Shown here one piece after another: positions 28,367-36,558 of a stretch of 64,000 nucleotides of DNA; position 1 is the stretch's first letter; each line of letters opens with the position of its first letter. The stretch covers positions 1 through 64,000 of the forward strand of contig CAYMBJ010000012.1 of the NCBI GenBank assembly GCA_964388665.1, read 5' to 3'. Source of the DNA: CALCCV01 sp964388665 (lineage in GTDB: Bacteria; Bdellovibrionota; Bdellovibrionia; Bdellovibrionales; Bdellovibrionaceae). The notes below the pieces were generated by a model. That model was given only the letters and a program-made list of their open reading frames with translations, had not been told where the DNA came from and searched no databases. The position numbers and the translations under genes were made by a program.

Positions 28367-28741
28367 ATGGCTCGTGTAATGGGCGTCGATTTGCCCAGAA
28401 ATAAACGAATTGAGATTGCATTAACTTATATTTTTGGAATTGGAAAGCCGAGAGCTAAGTTTATTTGTGAAACTATCGGCATTGAAGATGCACAGAGAAC
28501 AGATGCTTTGACTGATGAGCAGATTGCGAAGATCAGAGCTGTGATTGAGCAAAACTATAAGGTCGAGGGTGACCTCCGCCGAGAAGTTGGACAATCTATC
28601 AAGAGATTGATGGACCTAAACTGCTTCAGAGGTACTCGCCATCGCAAGGGTTTACCAGTGAGAGGCCAAAGGACTCGCTCAAATGCGAGAACGAGAAAAG
28701 GTCCAAAGAAGACAGTGGCAAATAAGAAAAAGGCAGTCTAA
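28367..28741 (+). CDS. rpsM: 30S ribosomal protein S13
   Basis: Head protein that contacts the P-site tRNA and subunit bridge, 124 aa. MARVMGVDLPRNKRIEIALTYIFGIG and FRGTRHRKGLPVRGQRTRSNARTRKG are diagnostic. It opens the alpha block. Its Shine-Dalgarno GGCAGGG lies in the end of rpmJ. Confidence 0.97.
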   Translation: MARVMGVDLPRNKRIEIALTYIFGIGKPRAKFICETIGIEDAQRTDALTDEQIAKIRAVIEQNYKVEGDLRREVGQSIKRLMDLNCFRGTRHRKGLPVRGQRTRSNARTRKGPKKTVANKKKAV

Positions 28742-28779
28742 TTAGTTTTTCTTCAACTTGAAGGGCTAGAGAAGGTATC

Positions 28780-29169
28780 ATGAGCGTAGATAAAAAAGTG
28801 GTTAAGAAAAAGACCAAGAAAAATATTCCTGTTGGCAAGTGCTTTGTTCAAGCCGGTTTTGGAAATGTGATCATTACTATTACAGATCCAGGTGGTGACA
28901 CTGTTGCATGGTCTTCTGCAGGTCACTTGGGATTTAAAGGTTCTCGAAAAGGGACCCCTTTTGCTGCGCAAGTTGCGGCTGAGGACGCAGCTAAAAAAGC
29001 TATGGAAATGGGTATGAGAACGGTTGATGTGTTTTTGAAGGGACCAGGCGCGGGTCGTGAGCCAGCAATTCGAGCTTTGGCAGCAGTGGGTATGAGAGTT
29101 GGATCATTGAAAGATGTGACGCCAATTCCTCACAATGGTTGTAGGCCTCCTAAAAGACGTCGTATTTAA
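28780..29169 (+). CDS. rpsK: 30S ribosomal protein S11
   Basis: Platform protein, 129 aa. The hallmark blocks are GNVIITITDPGGDTVAWSSAG, FKGSRKGTPFAAQVAAE and the C-terminal DVTPIPHNGCRPPKRRRI. About ten Lys-rich residues precede the usual core. GAGAAGGTA lies upstream. Confidence 0.97.
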   Translation: MSVDKKVVKKKTKKNIPVGKCFVQAGFGNVIITITDPGGDTVAWSSAGHLGFKGSRKGTPFAAQVAAEDAAKKAMEMGMRTVDVFLKGPGAGREPAIRALAAVGMRVGSLKDVTPIPHNGCRPPKRRRI

Positions 29170-29182
29170 TGTGGAGTAAAAA

Positions 29183-29809
29183 GTGAGCAATATTAAAGAT
29201 AGTGTTTGTAAATTGTGCCGACGCGAGAACATGAAGCTATTTCTGAAGGGCGATCGATGCTTTTCTGACAAATGTGCCTTTGAGCGGCGTCCATATCCTC
29301 CTGGACAGCATGGTCAGTCGCGACTTAAGTTTTCAGAGTTTGCCTTACAATTGCGTGAGAAGCAAAAAACCAAGCGCTATTATGGTTTGTCTGAAAAACA
29401 ATTTAAAAAGTATTTTGTTGATGCATCTAGATCAAAAGATTTGACGGGCACAGCACTATTGAAGTTTCTCGAGACTCGATTTGATAATGTGGTATATTCT
29501 TTGGGATTTGCAAACTCTCGAAGAGAAGCGCGTCAATTGGTGAAACATAATCATTTTTTGCTAAATGGTAAGAGAACTAATATTCCGTCTATTCTCCTAA
29601 AAAAGGGTGACGTGGTTGAAGTGACTCAAGCTAGCCGTGAGGTTGTTAAGATCCAGGCAGCCATTCAGGCCGTGTCACGCAGATCGGTTCCGGCATGGTT
29701 AGAGGCAGAACATGGTTCTTTTAAAGGGGTTGTTAAGGATATTCCGACTAGAGAAGAGATTTCTGTTATTTCTGAAGAGAACATGATAGTTGAATATTAC
29801 TCTAGATAA
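29183..29809 (+). CDS. rpsD: 30S ribosomal protein S4 (zinc form)
   Basis: Nucleates 16S assembly; in E. coli it represses the alpha operon. The 208-aa protein has an N-terminal cysteine set C9-x2-C12...C26...C31 matching zinc-binding S4. The S4 RNA-binding domain begins ETRFDNVVYSLGFANSRREARQLVKHNH. GTG start after GTGGAG. Confidence 0.97.
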   Translation: MSNIKDSVCKLCRRENMKLFLKGDRCFSDKCAFERRPYPPGQHGQSRLKFSEFALQLREKQKTKRYYGLSEKQFKKYFVDASRSKDLTGTALLKFLETRFDNVVYSLGFANSRREARQLVKHNHFLLNGKRTNIPSILLKKGDVVEVTQASREVVKIQAAIQAVSRRSVPAWLEAEHGSFKGVVKDIPTREEISVISEENMIVEYYSR

Positions 29810-29827
29810 GCAACCTGAGGTGTAGAT

Positions 29828-30856
29828 ATGCAAGAGCATTATTATAAATTTTGGCGCGACATGATTAAACCCAAAGGCTTTGAGATTGATAAAGAATCTC
29901 AAAAGGAGGACTATGCGAAGTTTATTGTGCGTCCTTTGGAGCGAGGCTTTGGCGTTACCTTAGGGAATTCTCTGAGAAGGATTTTGCTAAGTTCAATGAT
30001 GGGTTCAGCAGTTTCGGCTGTTAAGCTTGATGGAGTTTTGCATGAGTTTTCGACTCTTCCAGATGTATTGGAGGATGTTACAGACATCATGTTGAACTTT
30101 AAAGAAGTTCGCTTTAAGCAGTTTGCTTCGGAGCCTCAGACTTTGAGAATCTCAAAGAAGGGCCCTGGGGTTGTTACAGCTGGTGACATTCAAACAAACA
30201 ATAAGATTGAAGTCATTAATCCTGGACAGATCCTTGCGACTTTAGGTCAGAATGCAAATTTTAATGCCGAGATCATTGTTAGCTACGGTCGTGGGTATCA
30301 GCCTGTTGAGTACCGTGAAGGCGATCTGCAAATGGGATTTATTGCATTGGATGCTTTGTTTAGCCCGGTTAAAAAGGTGAATTATATCGTTTCTAACGCT
30401 CGCGTGGGGCAGAGAACGGATTATGATGCTTTGACTCTGGAAGTATGGACTGACGGCTCACTTAAGCCTGAGGAAGCCATATCGCTTTCATCTAAGATCA
30501 TGAAGGAGCAGCTTCAAGTGTTCTTGACCTTTGATGAAGCGATGGAACCGAAGGAAGAGGTGAAGGGTTCTTCATCTGCGACGCTGAATGAAAATTTGTT
30601 CAGATCTGTTGACGACCTTGAGTTGTCAGTTCGAAGTGCAAACTGTTTAAAGAATGCAAATATTCGATACATTGGTGAGTTGGTTGTAAAATCTGAAGCA
30701 GAAATGCTGAAGACTAAGAATTTTGGACGAAAATCTTTGAATGAAATTAAAGAGATTTTGTCGGAAATGGGCCTTGGACTGGGAATGAAGATTGAAGGAT
30801 GGCCACCGCCTGGATGGGATCCAAATATTCCCCCGCAAAAGCGAGACCAGCAGTAA
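29828..30856 (+). CDS. rpoA: DNA-directed RNA polymerase alpha subunit
   Basis: Assembly and regulatory subunit, 342 aa. The N-terminal domain has the dimerisation block RPLERGFGVTLGNSLRRILLSS. The C-terminal domain for UP elements and activators runs from about 255, with DDLELSVRSANCLKNANI and KNFGRKSLNEIKEIL. CTGAGGTGTAG precedes the ATG. It lies between rpsD and rplQ as in most bacteria. Confidence 0.98.
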   Translation: MQEHYYKFWRDMIKPKGFEIDKESQKEDYAKFIVRPLERGFGVTLGNSLRRILLSSMMGSAVSAVKLDGVLHEFSTLPDVLEDVTDIMLNFKEVRFKQFASEPQTLRISKKGPGVVTAGDIQTNNKIEVINPGQILATLGQNANFNAEIIVSYGRGYQPVEYREGDLQMGFIALDALFSPVKKVNYIVSNARVGQRTDYDALTLEVWTDGSLKPEEAISLSSKIMKEQLQVFLTFDEAMEPKEEVKGSSSATLNENLFRSVDDLELSVRSANCLKNANIRYIGELVVKSEAEMLKTKNFGRKSLNEIKEILSEMGLGLGMKIEGWPPPGWDPNIPPQKRDQQ

Positions 30857-30871
30857 TAAAGAGGTAATTTT

Positions 30872-31408
30872 ATGAGTTCGCACAGAAGACGTACTAAATA
30901 CTTTTCACGCCCTAGAGCCGCAAAAGATGCGCTGTTCAAAGGCCTGATGGTTTCGCTCGTGGAGCACGGTAGAATCAAAACTACTGTGGATAAAGCGAAG
31001 GAACTGCGACGACATATTGAAAAGGCTGTGACTCTTTGTAAGCGTGGCACTTTGAATGCTCGACGCTTGACCGTTGCCCGTTTGGGAAGTGAAGTGGCTT
31101 CGGAGAGTTTGTTTAAAGAGATTGCTCCCAGATTTGAGAGTCGTCCAGGTGGTTACACTAGAATTATCAAGATCGGTCGACGTCCAGGTGATACTGCGGA
31201 GATGGCGTTTATCGAATGGTCTGACTTGGATTACACTCAATTCACAAAGTCAAAAGGTGATAAGAAGGCAGACTCTAAAGAAGCTAAAGAAGAGCTGAAA
31301 AAGGAAAATGCCCTTAAATCTAAAGCCGCTAAGGCAAGGGCCGTGACGCGGAAAACAGTTTCGCGGATTCAAAAAGACTCTCGTCGCGCAAGCCGAGCGC
31401 AAGCGTAG
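30872..31408 (+). CDS. rplQ: 50S ribosomal protein L17 with long basic tail
   Basis: Tunnel-exit protein. The first 120 residues are normal L17 (HRRRTKYFSRPRAAKDALFKGL, RPGGYTRIIKIGRRPGDTAEMA). A further 58 residues form a Lys/Ala/Glu-rich, probably helical tail (for example KADSKEAKEELKKENALKSK). Total length is 178 aa. It is the last ribosomal gene; a terminator region follows. Confidence 0.96.
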   Translation: MSSHRRRTKYFSRPRAAKDALFKGLMVSLVEHGRIKTTVDKAKELRRHIEKAVTLCKRGTLNARRLTVARLGSEVASESLFKEIAPRFESRPGGYTRIIKIGRRPGDTAEMAFIEWSDLDYTQFTKSKGDKKADSKEAKEELKKENALKSKAAKARAVTRKTVSRIQKDSRRASRAQA

Positions 31409-31509
31409 TTTATTAGAAATAAGACAGTGCTGTTGGGCGCCTTAATTTTGGTTGAGGTGTAAATAGACAGCGCATACATTGCCACACTCGTGGCGATGTT
31501 TCATAGAGA

Positions 31510-31568
31510 GGAAACTGGATTGGTTTCCTGGAATTCTTGGGCCAATATCAAAATTGGTTTCTTTTTTT
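31510..31568 (+). terminator. Terminator region after the ribosomal superoperon
   Basis: GGAAAC/GTTTCC (31510-31515 with 31523-31528) is followed by a second hairpin CCAAT/ATTGG (31542-31546 with 31553-31557) running straight into TTTCTTTTTTT. The second stem is short but the T tract is long. This is the first such signal after rplQ and likely ends the 31-kb block. Confidence 0.55.
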
Positions 31569-31606
31569 GTCGACATCGTGGATAATTTTTCGAATGAAGG
31601 TTTCCA

Positions 31607-32206
31607 TTGATTGAATCTCGTAAGTTGCAAAATTTTAAGACCATATTCTTTGGCCTGGTCCTGGTGCTGAGCCTAACAGTACTGATCATTTCTGGAGCCT
31701 ATTGGTATTTTGACAACCGCGGTGGCGCTGCGCTTCGACCTCATGAGATCTATGAGGTGATGAAGGCCTCGGGTGCACCGGTGAAGGAGTTTACCAGTGT
31801 TTCAGGGGAGACAGTGAGGGTCGATGATTTCAAGGGGAAACTGTTGATCATAAACTTTTGGGCATCATGGTGCCCGCCTTGCGTGGACGAGATTCCGTCT
31901 TTGGTGAAGCTTCGAGAAAAATATCAAGACAAAATGCACGTGATTGCTGTGTCCTCTGATCTGTCAATGGATGACATTGTGGCATTTAAGAAGTCGTTTC
32001 CAGATTTTGGCGAACCCAATTTTACGATCGTTTGGGATCAATCCAAGGCTTTGATACAAGCCTTTGGAATTGCGAAATTGCCAGAGACGATTGTGATCGG
32101 TCCCAATGGACTGGCAATTAAGAAAATTGTTGGCACCATAGATTGGATGTCTGAAGATGCACAAGCTTTTATGGATCAGGCGATCGGGCAAAGTAAGCAG
32201 CAATAA
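31607..32206 (+). CDS. Membrane-anchored TlpA-like thioredoxin
   Basis: A thiol-disulfide oxidoreductase anchored on the periplasmic face of the inner membrane. The 199-aa protein has one N-terminal TM (12-32), then a TlpA/ResA-type thioredoxin fold with WASWCPPC (Cys89, Cys92) and the cis-Pro loop KLPETIV. The family reduces disulfides in apocytochromes or other periplasmic proteins; the actual partner is unknown. The start is TTG with GAAGG upstream. It stands alone after the ribosomal terminator, followed by repeats. Confidence 0.88.
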   Translation: MIESRKLQNFKTIFFGLVLVLSLTVLIISGAYWYFDNRGGAALRPHEIYEVMKASGAPVKEFTSVSGETVRVDDFKGKLLIINFWASWCPPCVDEIPSLVKLREKYQDKMHVIAVSSDLSMDDIVAFKKSFPDFGEPNFTIVWDQSKALIQAFGIAKLPETIVIGPNGLAIKKIVGTIDWMSEDAQAFMDQAIGQSKQQ

Positions 32207-32210
32207 TTAA

Positions 32211-32279
32211 CAGGCTCCTGAAAAGCTCAGATTCGGTCTCCTGAAAAACTCATATACAGGCTCCTCAAACAGGTAAACA
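32211..32279. repeat. Three imperfect 23-bp tandem repeats
   Basis: Units start at 32211, 32234 and 32257, exactly 23 bp apart. Units 1 and 2 share nGGnCTCCTGAAAAnCTCA; unit 3 keeps CAGGCTCCTCAAA then diverges. Unit 3 doubles as the left arm of the hairpin element 32257-32382. They begin 4 nt after the tlpA-like stop. Confidence 0.75.
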
Positions 32280-32382
32280 TGCTAGGCCGCAGGTGCCAAA
32301 CCGAACGTAGGCGTAGTATATGCTACGTCGAAGAGAGATTTGGTGCCGAGAACGCAGCAGATTTTCCTTTTTGAGGAGCCTG
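32257..32382. repeat. 126-bp nested-hairpin (REP/MITE-like) element
   Basis: The ends CAGGCTCCTCAAA (32257-32269) and TTTGAGGAGCCTG (32370-32382) are perfect 13-bp inverted repeats. Inside, GGTGCCAAA (32292-32300) pairs with TTTGGTGCC (32339-32347) allowing two G-U pairs, and CGTAG/CTACG (32312-32316 with 32323-32327) forms the tip. Together they make one long cruciform or RNA hairpin. I believe similar CTACG-tipped repeats ending in GAGGAGCCTG recur in other proteobacteria, but that is from memory and unchecked. No transposase is present. Confidence 0.65.
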
Positions 32383-32554
32383 GTGATCATTGTCGTTTCA
32401 ATTGCTGGGCAGTTTAAGGGCCCAGCGCGATTGATAGTTAGTGTGCCAGGGCCCCATACCAAAGGGCGCGGGCAAAAATTGAGAGTCGGGTGGGTTAGCA
32501 AGGGCAAGCGCAACTGATGGATATCGGTATTGCCGCGCCGGAAGGCCGGCGGTC
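32383..32554. other. Non-coding stretch with two hairpins
   Basis: No credible gene. GCTGGGC/GCCCAGC (32404-32410 with 32420-32426) and CGCCGG/CCGGCG (32536-32541 with 32546-32551) are perfect hairpins. The second is 4 bp past the stop of the reverse-strand gene and may act as its transcript end, though no T tract follows it. Confidence 0.5.
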
Positions 32555-34579
32555 TTAAAATTTGAGTTTCTTTTTTAACTCTTCCATTTTCTTTTTGGCT
32601 TCATCTTCGACTTGGCTTTTTGCTTTGTTTTCTGTGTCCTTCTTTGCCTGGTCAATGCGAGATTGGAGTTGGGCCTTTTGCGACTCGACAGACTGCTGAG
32701 CCTTTTTCACTTCAGAATCCAGCTTGTTCTTGATGTCATTAACTTGTTTTTCAAGTTGGGCACGAACTTTACCAATTTCGGCATTGATGGCCTTTTCAAT
32801 GTTGCTGCGGGCCTCGTCAATTTTGGCTTGAACGGCGGAGCGAAAGCCTCTTTCGATTTCAGGTCCGAGGTTGGATTCGACCCTGAGTGGCAATGATGGA
32901 AAGTCTCCCGCGGCCGAAGCGTTGAGCGTGATTGCAGGCAATCCGCTGAACACACGCTTTAAAATATCATCAGCAATCTTTTCTTTCGCGCCGACATCGT
33001 ATTTGGCGTTGGAAAACACGGTGCTTAGATTGAGATCATACTGTTTTAGGCCAACAATTTTTGAGGAGACCTTTATTTTTCCCACAGCATTGATAAATGC
33101 AATATTGACGTCAGGGGAGTCGACAAGGACTTTGGACTCAATGGGAAAACTTTCGACTCCGCCACTGATGAGCACCTCGGAAATGGGCTTGGCATTATTG
33201 ATGGAGGCTTGGACAAGCAAGCCTCTGATGTTGATACCAGGAAAGTCGCCTTCAATTTTGGCGGTTGTGGGTCGCCCCGTCATCTTTTGATTGGAAGTGA
33301 TGTCGCGAATCTCGCCACTGATATTTCCCGACTGAGGGTCAGCTCCTGCCTGTGAGCTGATGCCCGTCCTTTTAATCCAAAAGAGCGGGTAGCCTCGGGG
33401 CGCACCGAATTCGTAGGAGATTCCGTTGGCGCGCTGGTGAGGCACCACCTGCTTGGCTTCTTCTTCCGCGGCAATCTGAGCTTTTACCTCTTTTGAAGCT
33501 GTAAATTTGGGTGGCAAATATTTAAAAAGCATATCTTTGTATTTGTTCACCTTCTCCTTGTAGGGGGCGAGGTATTTGTCAAAGAGACTCAAGGTGATCT
33601 CTTTGGCGTCAAGTTTGGGAATCTGAAATCGCTTTTCAATGCTTTGAGTGTCAGTTTTGACCATTTCCTCAAAGCCTTTCACATCTGATTGCACTTTGGC
33701 CAGGTCGCTGGAGAGTTCGTCTTTGGTGGTTTGAATCAGTTTTACTTTTGCATCCAGCTCTTTATATATTTTATCATACTCTTGAAGGCTTGCGGCCAGT
33801 TCCTGGGGCGAGTTGAAGTCTTTTGATTTCACTTTGGTAAAGCGTTGGTTGAGTTCTTCAAAATCTTTTTGCTGGGGCAGGGCTTTGAACTTTTGGTCCC
33901 AAACCTTGTCGAGGCCTTTGTAGTTGGATTCAAGCTCCTGAGCCCGCTTTTTGCTTGGCAGAGAGTCGATCATGCCTTGCAGTTGATCTTTGTAGTTGGC
34001 TCCACCAATGATTTTGGCCAAATCGCTGACGACATTGTTATCATATTTTGCTGTTACAAACGTGAGTGCCTGGCCTCTGAGCTTCTTGGTCTCTTCGTCT
34101 ATAAAGCTCGGACCAGTTGCCGGTGGCTCAGGAGATTTGACTTTGCCAACGCGTTTTCGTGTGGTGCCGTATTTGATCTTTTCTACGACCGCCTCCTCGA
34201 CAACAAACTTGGCTCGCAATAGTGCATCCCAGAGGGCCTTGAAGCGAATTTCGCCAATTTCAAACAGATTGCGTTGTGGTTTATCTGCATCTGTAATCTC
34301 AATTCCAGAAATGCGCAATGAAGCATCAAAAAAGGATGTTTTGAGCGAGGCCACATTGACCTCGGCTCCCAGCGCTTTGTAGCCGCCCCACTCAATCAAC
34401 GATTTAACGTGGGAATCAAAAAACAAAAAGAAATAGCCGTAAATCAAGCCAAATATGATCGCAACAGGTACAATGGCTTCGATGCGGATGGGGCCTTTTG
34501 CTTTGGGCTTTTTCTTGGTGCCCTTTGGCGCAGCAGCATTGTTTGAATCATTTCCCGAGTTATCACCTGAATTGGCCAT
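32555..34579 (-). CDS. TIGR03545-type envelope protein
   Basis: A 674-aa protein of unknown function. A Lys-rich N-terminus leads to one TM (about 33-53), then a long extracytoplasmic part with AsmA-like beta-rich character (EVNVASLKTSFFDASLRISGI), mid-protein coiled coils, and a C-terminal coiled coil of about 95 residues rich in Lys, Glu and Gln. Start ATG 34579 is preceded by GGGAGA and overlaps the upstream stop (TAATG), so the pair is translationally coupled. I recognise the resemblance to TIGR03545, which travels with TIGR03546; no function is established that I know of. Confidence 0.75.
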   Translation of the reverse strand: MANSGDNSGNDSNNAAAPKGTKKKPKAKGPIRIEAIVPVAIIFGLIYGYFFLFFDSHVKSLIEWGGYKALGAEVNVASLKTSFFDASLRISGIEITDADKPQRNLFEIGEIRFKALWDALLRAKFVVEEAVVEKIKYGTTRKRVGKVKSPEPPATGPSFIDEETKKLRGQALTFVTAKYDNNVVSDLAKIIGGANYKDQLQGMIDSLPSKKRAQELESNYKGLDKVWDQKFKALPQQKDFEELNQRFTKVKSKDFNSPQELAASLQEYDKIYKELDAKVKLIQTTKDELSSDLAKVQSDVKGFEEMVKTDTQSIEKRFQIPKLDAKEITLSLFDKYLAPYKEKVNKYKDMLFKYLPPKFTASKEVKAQIAAEEEAKQVVPHQRANGISYEFGAPRGYPLFWIKRTGISSQAGADPQSGNISGEIRDITSNQKMTGRPTTAKIEGDFPGINIRGLLVQASINNAKPISEVLISGGVESFPIESKVLVDSPDVNIAFINAVGKIKVSSKIVGLKQYDLNLSTVFSNAKYDVGAKEKIADDILKRVFSGLPAITLNASAAGDFPSLPLRVESNLGPEIERGFRSAVQAKIDEARSNIEKAINAEIGKVRAQLEKQVNDIKNKLDSEVKKAQQSVESQKAQLQSRIDQAKKDTENKAKSQVEDEAKKKMEELKKKLKF

Positions 34580-35109
34580 TAGTATCTCCCATACAGATCG
34601 TCGTATTTGTTGTACCAGTTGTAAATTTTTGTGGCGGCAAAGGTCTTCCAAATTTTGGTCGACTTAAATCTTTCCACCACAGTTTCGCGATACTTAGCGA
34701 CCGCGCTGCGAAATACAAAAAAGAAAATTGGGGACAGTGCAATTGTTAAAATCATGGATCCCATCACTATCGAGTTATTGAATCTTGTGAAGGGAACTAT
34801 GGGCATGTGATAGAGTTGCGTCCAAAGGCCTTTGAGTGAGCCGTTTTCGAGAGCCAACTGTCCAAGTCGATCGCAAACGGGATCCAGCAGGAATGCTATA
34901 AATTTAAAAAAGAAGGCAGAAATGAATGCCGCACCAATCTGAATGCGAAACACCAAGAGAATCACCAGCACGATGAGTGTTTGTAGTGACATAAAGGGGG
35001 CAAAACCAAGAATAAAGCCACAGGCCATTCCCGCTGCAATCTGATTGTGGCCGGTTTCTGAGTTGAGCAATTTAAAAAATCCAAAAATCTGTTTCAATAG
35101 CAAGGTCAT
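34579..35109 (-). CDS. TIGR03546-type (DUF2062-like) membrane protein
   Basis: A 176-aa inner-membrane protein with three or more TM segments: about 24-54 (GMACGFILGFAPFMSLQTLIV), 58-75 and 112-132. The N-terminal GFFKLLNSETGHNQIAAG and the Gly/Phe-rich first TM resemble DUF2062/TIGR03546 proteins. AAGGAG precedes the ATG. Its stop overlaps the start of the TIGR03545-type gene, which argues for a two-protein complex. Function unknown. Confidence 0.75.
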   Translation of the reverse strand: MTLLLKQIFGFFKLLNSETGHNQIAAGMACGFILGFAPFMSLQTLIVLVILLVFRIQIGAAFISAFFFKFIAFLLDPVCDRLGQLALENGSLKGLWTQLYHMPIVPFTRFNNSIVMGSMILTIALSPIFFFVFRSAVAKYRETVVERFKSTKIWKTFAATKIYNWYNKYDDLYGRY

Positions 35110-35157
35110 GGTGACTCCTTAGGATATTAACACGATAGAATTTTAACACCGCAGGTT

Positions 35158-36285
35158 CTAAAACACAGAAAGCACACCCTCGATGATTCGCTTTTGTACA
35201 TCCTCGGTCATATCTGGATAAAGTGGCAAGCTAATGACACTGTTTGCTGCCCAGCGAGCATGAGGAATGGCAGCTGGCGCAGCGGGAGCATGCTCAGCAT
35301 ACCAAGGCTGATCAGGGATTGTGCGAGGATAGTGAATTGAAGTGGGAATGCCCACATCAGTGAGACGTTGCTGGAGCTTTTCGCGGTTATCAACAGCAAG
35401 TGTGTACTGGGCCCAAGCTGATGTGCGTTGCGATTTTACGATAGGAATTTGCACACCCTTGCTTTGGAGTTTGGCAAAGGCTTCATTGAAGCGAGTGGCG
35501 ATTTTGTTTCGTTGCTCTAGTTCCCAATCAAAGCGCGACAGTTTGGAAATAAGAATGGCACACTGAATGGTATCGAGCCGACCGTTGATGCCGAGGCGGG
35601 TGTGGAAATAGCGCGACTCGGATCCGTGCTCGCGAATCTCTTTCATAATTTTATATGTTTTCTCGTCATTCAGGAATATAGCCCCGCCGTCGCCATAGCA
35701 TCCTAAAGGCTTTGCCGGATAGAAACTAGTAGCGGCGACCGTGCTCAGATTGCCACTTTTTTTGCCTTTAAAGGTCGCGCCAAAAGACTGCGCGGCATCT
35801 TCAAGAACCCACAGCTGATGCTTTTGCGCGATGGCATTGAGTTTTTCCATGTCGCAAGTCTGGCCGTAGAGGGACACTGGGATGATACCTTTGGTTTTGG
35901 ACGTGATAGCCGCCTCCAGTGCGTTGGTGTCCAGATTGAACGTGTCCCTCTCGATATCAACAAAGACAGGCTTTGCCCCTAAAAGCATGATTGTCTCAAC
36001 AGTTGCTATAAACGAAAATGGAGTGGTGATGACTTCGTCCCCGGGTTGAATGCCCAGCGCCATCATCGGAATAATGAGCGCATCGGTGCCACTGGCGCAA
36101 GTGAGTGCGTAGTCGCAACCCACATATTTTGCGAGTTGGGATTCCAGCTCTTTGACCTCCGGGCCATTGATATAAGCGCCGCTTTCGAGGACTTGCATCA
36201 CCTTGGCGTCAATGTCTTTTTTTAAGGCTAAATATTGAGATTTGAGATCTATAAAGGGAATTTGAGCTGGAGATTGTTTTTGCAT
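35158..36285 (-). CDS. WbpE-like DegT/DnrJ/EryC1 sugar aminotransferase
   Basis: PLP-dependent transaminase for nucleotide sugars, 375 aa. The start FIDLKSQYLALKKDID, the block CASGTDALIIPMMALG, and TSFYPAKPLGCYGDGGA with the likely PLP Lys192 match the WbpE/WlbC branch, which makes UDP-2-acetamido-3-amino-2,3-dideoxy-glucuronate for lipopolysaccharide. ATG 36285 is chosen because GAGAGGATC precedes it; a longer frame to 36456 lacks support. It is a lone gene with no dehydrogenase or acetyltransferase partner nearby, so the exact sugar is uncertain. Confidence 0.88.
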   Translation of the reverse strand: MQKQSPAQIPFIDLKSQYLALKKDIDAKVMQVLESGAYINGPEVKELESQLAKYVGCDYALTCASGTDALIIPMMALGIQPGDEVITTPFSFIATVETIMLLGAKPVFVDIERDTFNLDTNALEAAITSKTKGIIPVSLYGQTCDMEKLNAIAQKHQLWVLEDAAQSFGATFKGKKSGNLSTVAATSFYPAKPLGCYGDGGAIFLNDEKTYKIMKEIREHGSESRYFHTRLGINGRLDTIQCAILISKLSRFDWELEQRNKIATRFNEAFAKLQSKGVQIPIVKSQRTSAWAQYTLAVDNREKLQQRLTDVGIPTSIHYPRTIPDQPWYAEHAPAAPAAIPHARWAANSVISLPLYPDMTEDVQKRIIEGVLSVF

Positions 36286-36535
36286 TATTGCGATCCTCTC
36301 ATTTTGACTTTGGCATAGCGTGCATGATGCACATGCTGAACATACGCCAATGGCAACTAAATTGTAAGATAAGAGATGTCTCATTTGAGGCGGGCTGTAC
36401 TCCCGGCACAAGCGACTCATCTGGCACAGGCTATACAATTGAGAGACAAAATCCAAAGTTAATTTTCATGATTTTTTTTGTAATGATTCGCTGTGGGAAA
36501 TTAAGAACACAGGACTATTGCTTTTTATGGCCAAA

Positions 36536-36558
36536 CTCATTCACAATTGGTGAATGAG
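36536..36558. promoter_or_regulatory. Perfect palindrome over the barrel-gene start
   Basis: CTCATTCAC (36536-36544) and GTGAATGAG (36550-36558) are perfect 9-bp arms around AATTG. The right arm includes the presumed start codon at 36554. It could be an operator in this divergent 268-bp promoter region or an RNA hairpin hiding the start codon. Confidence 0.5.

Noticed and set aside
32211..32279. CRISPR-like array
   Set aside because: The 23-bp units are directly contiguous with no unique spacers, and there are no cas genes in the window.
32265..32513. 82-codon reverse frame in the repeat region
   Set aside because: It reads through the nested hairpin element; such frames arise from the repeat itself and show no protein-like features.
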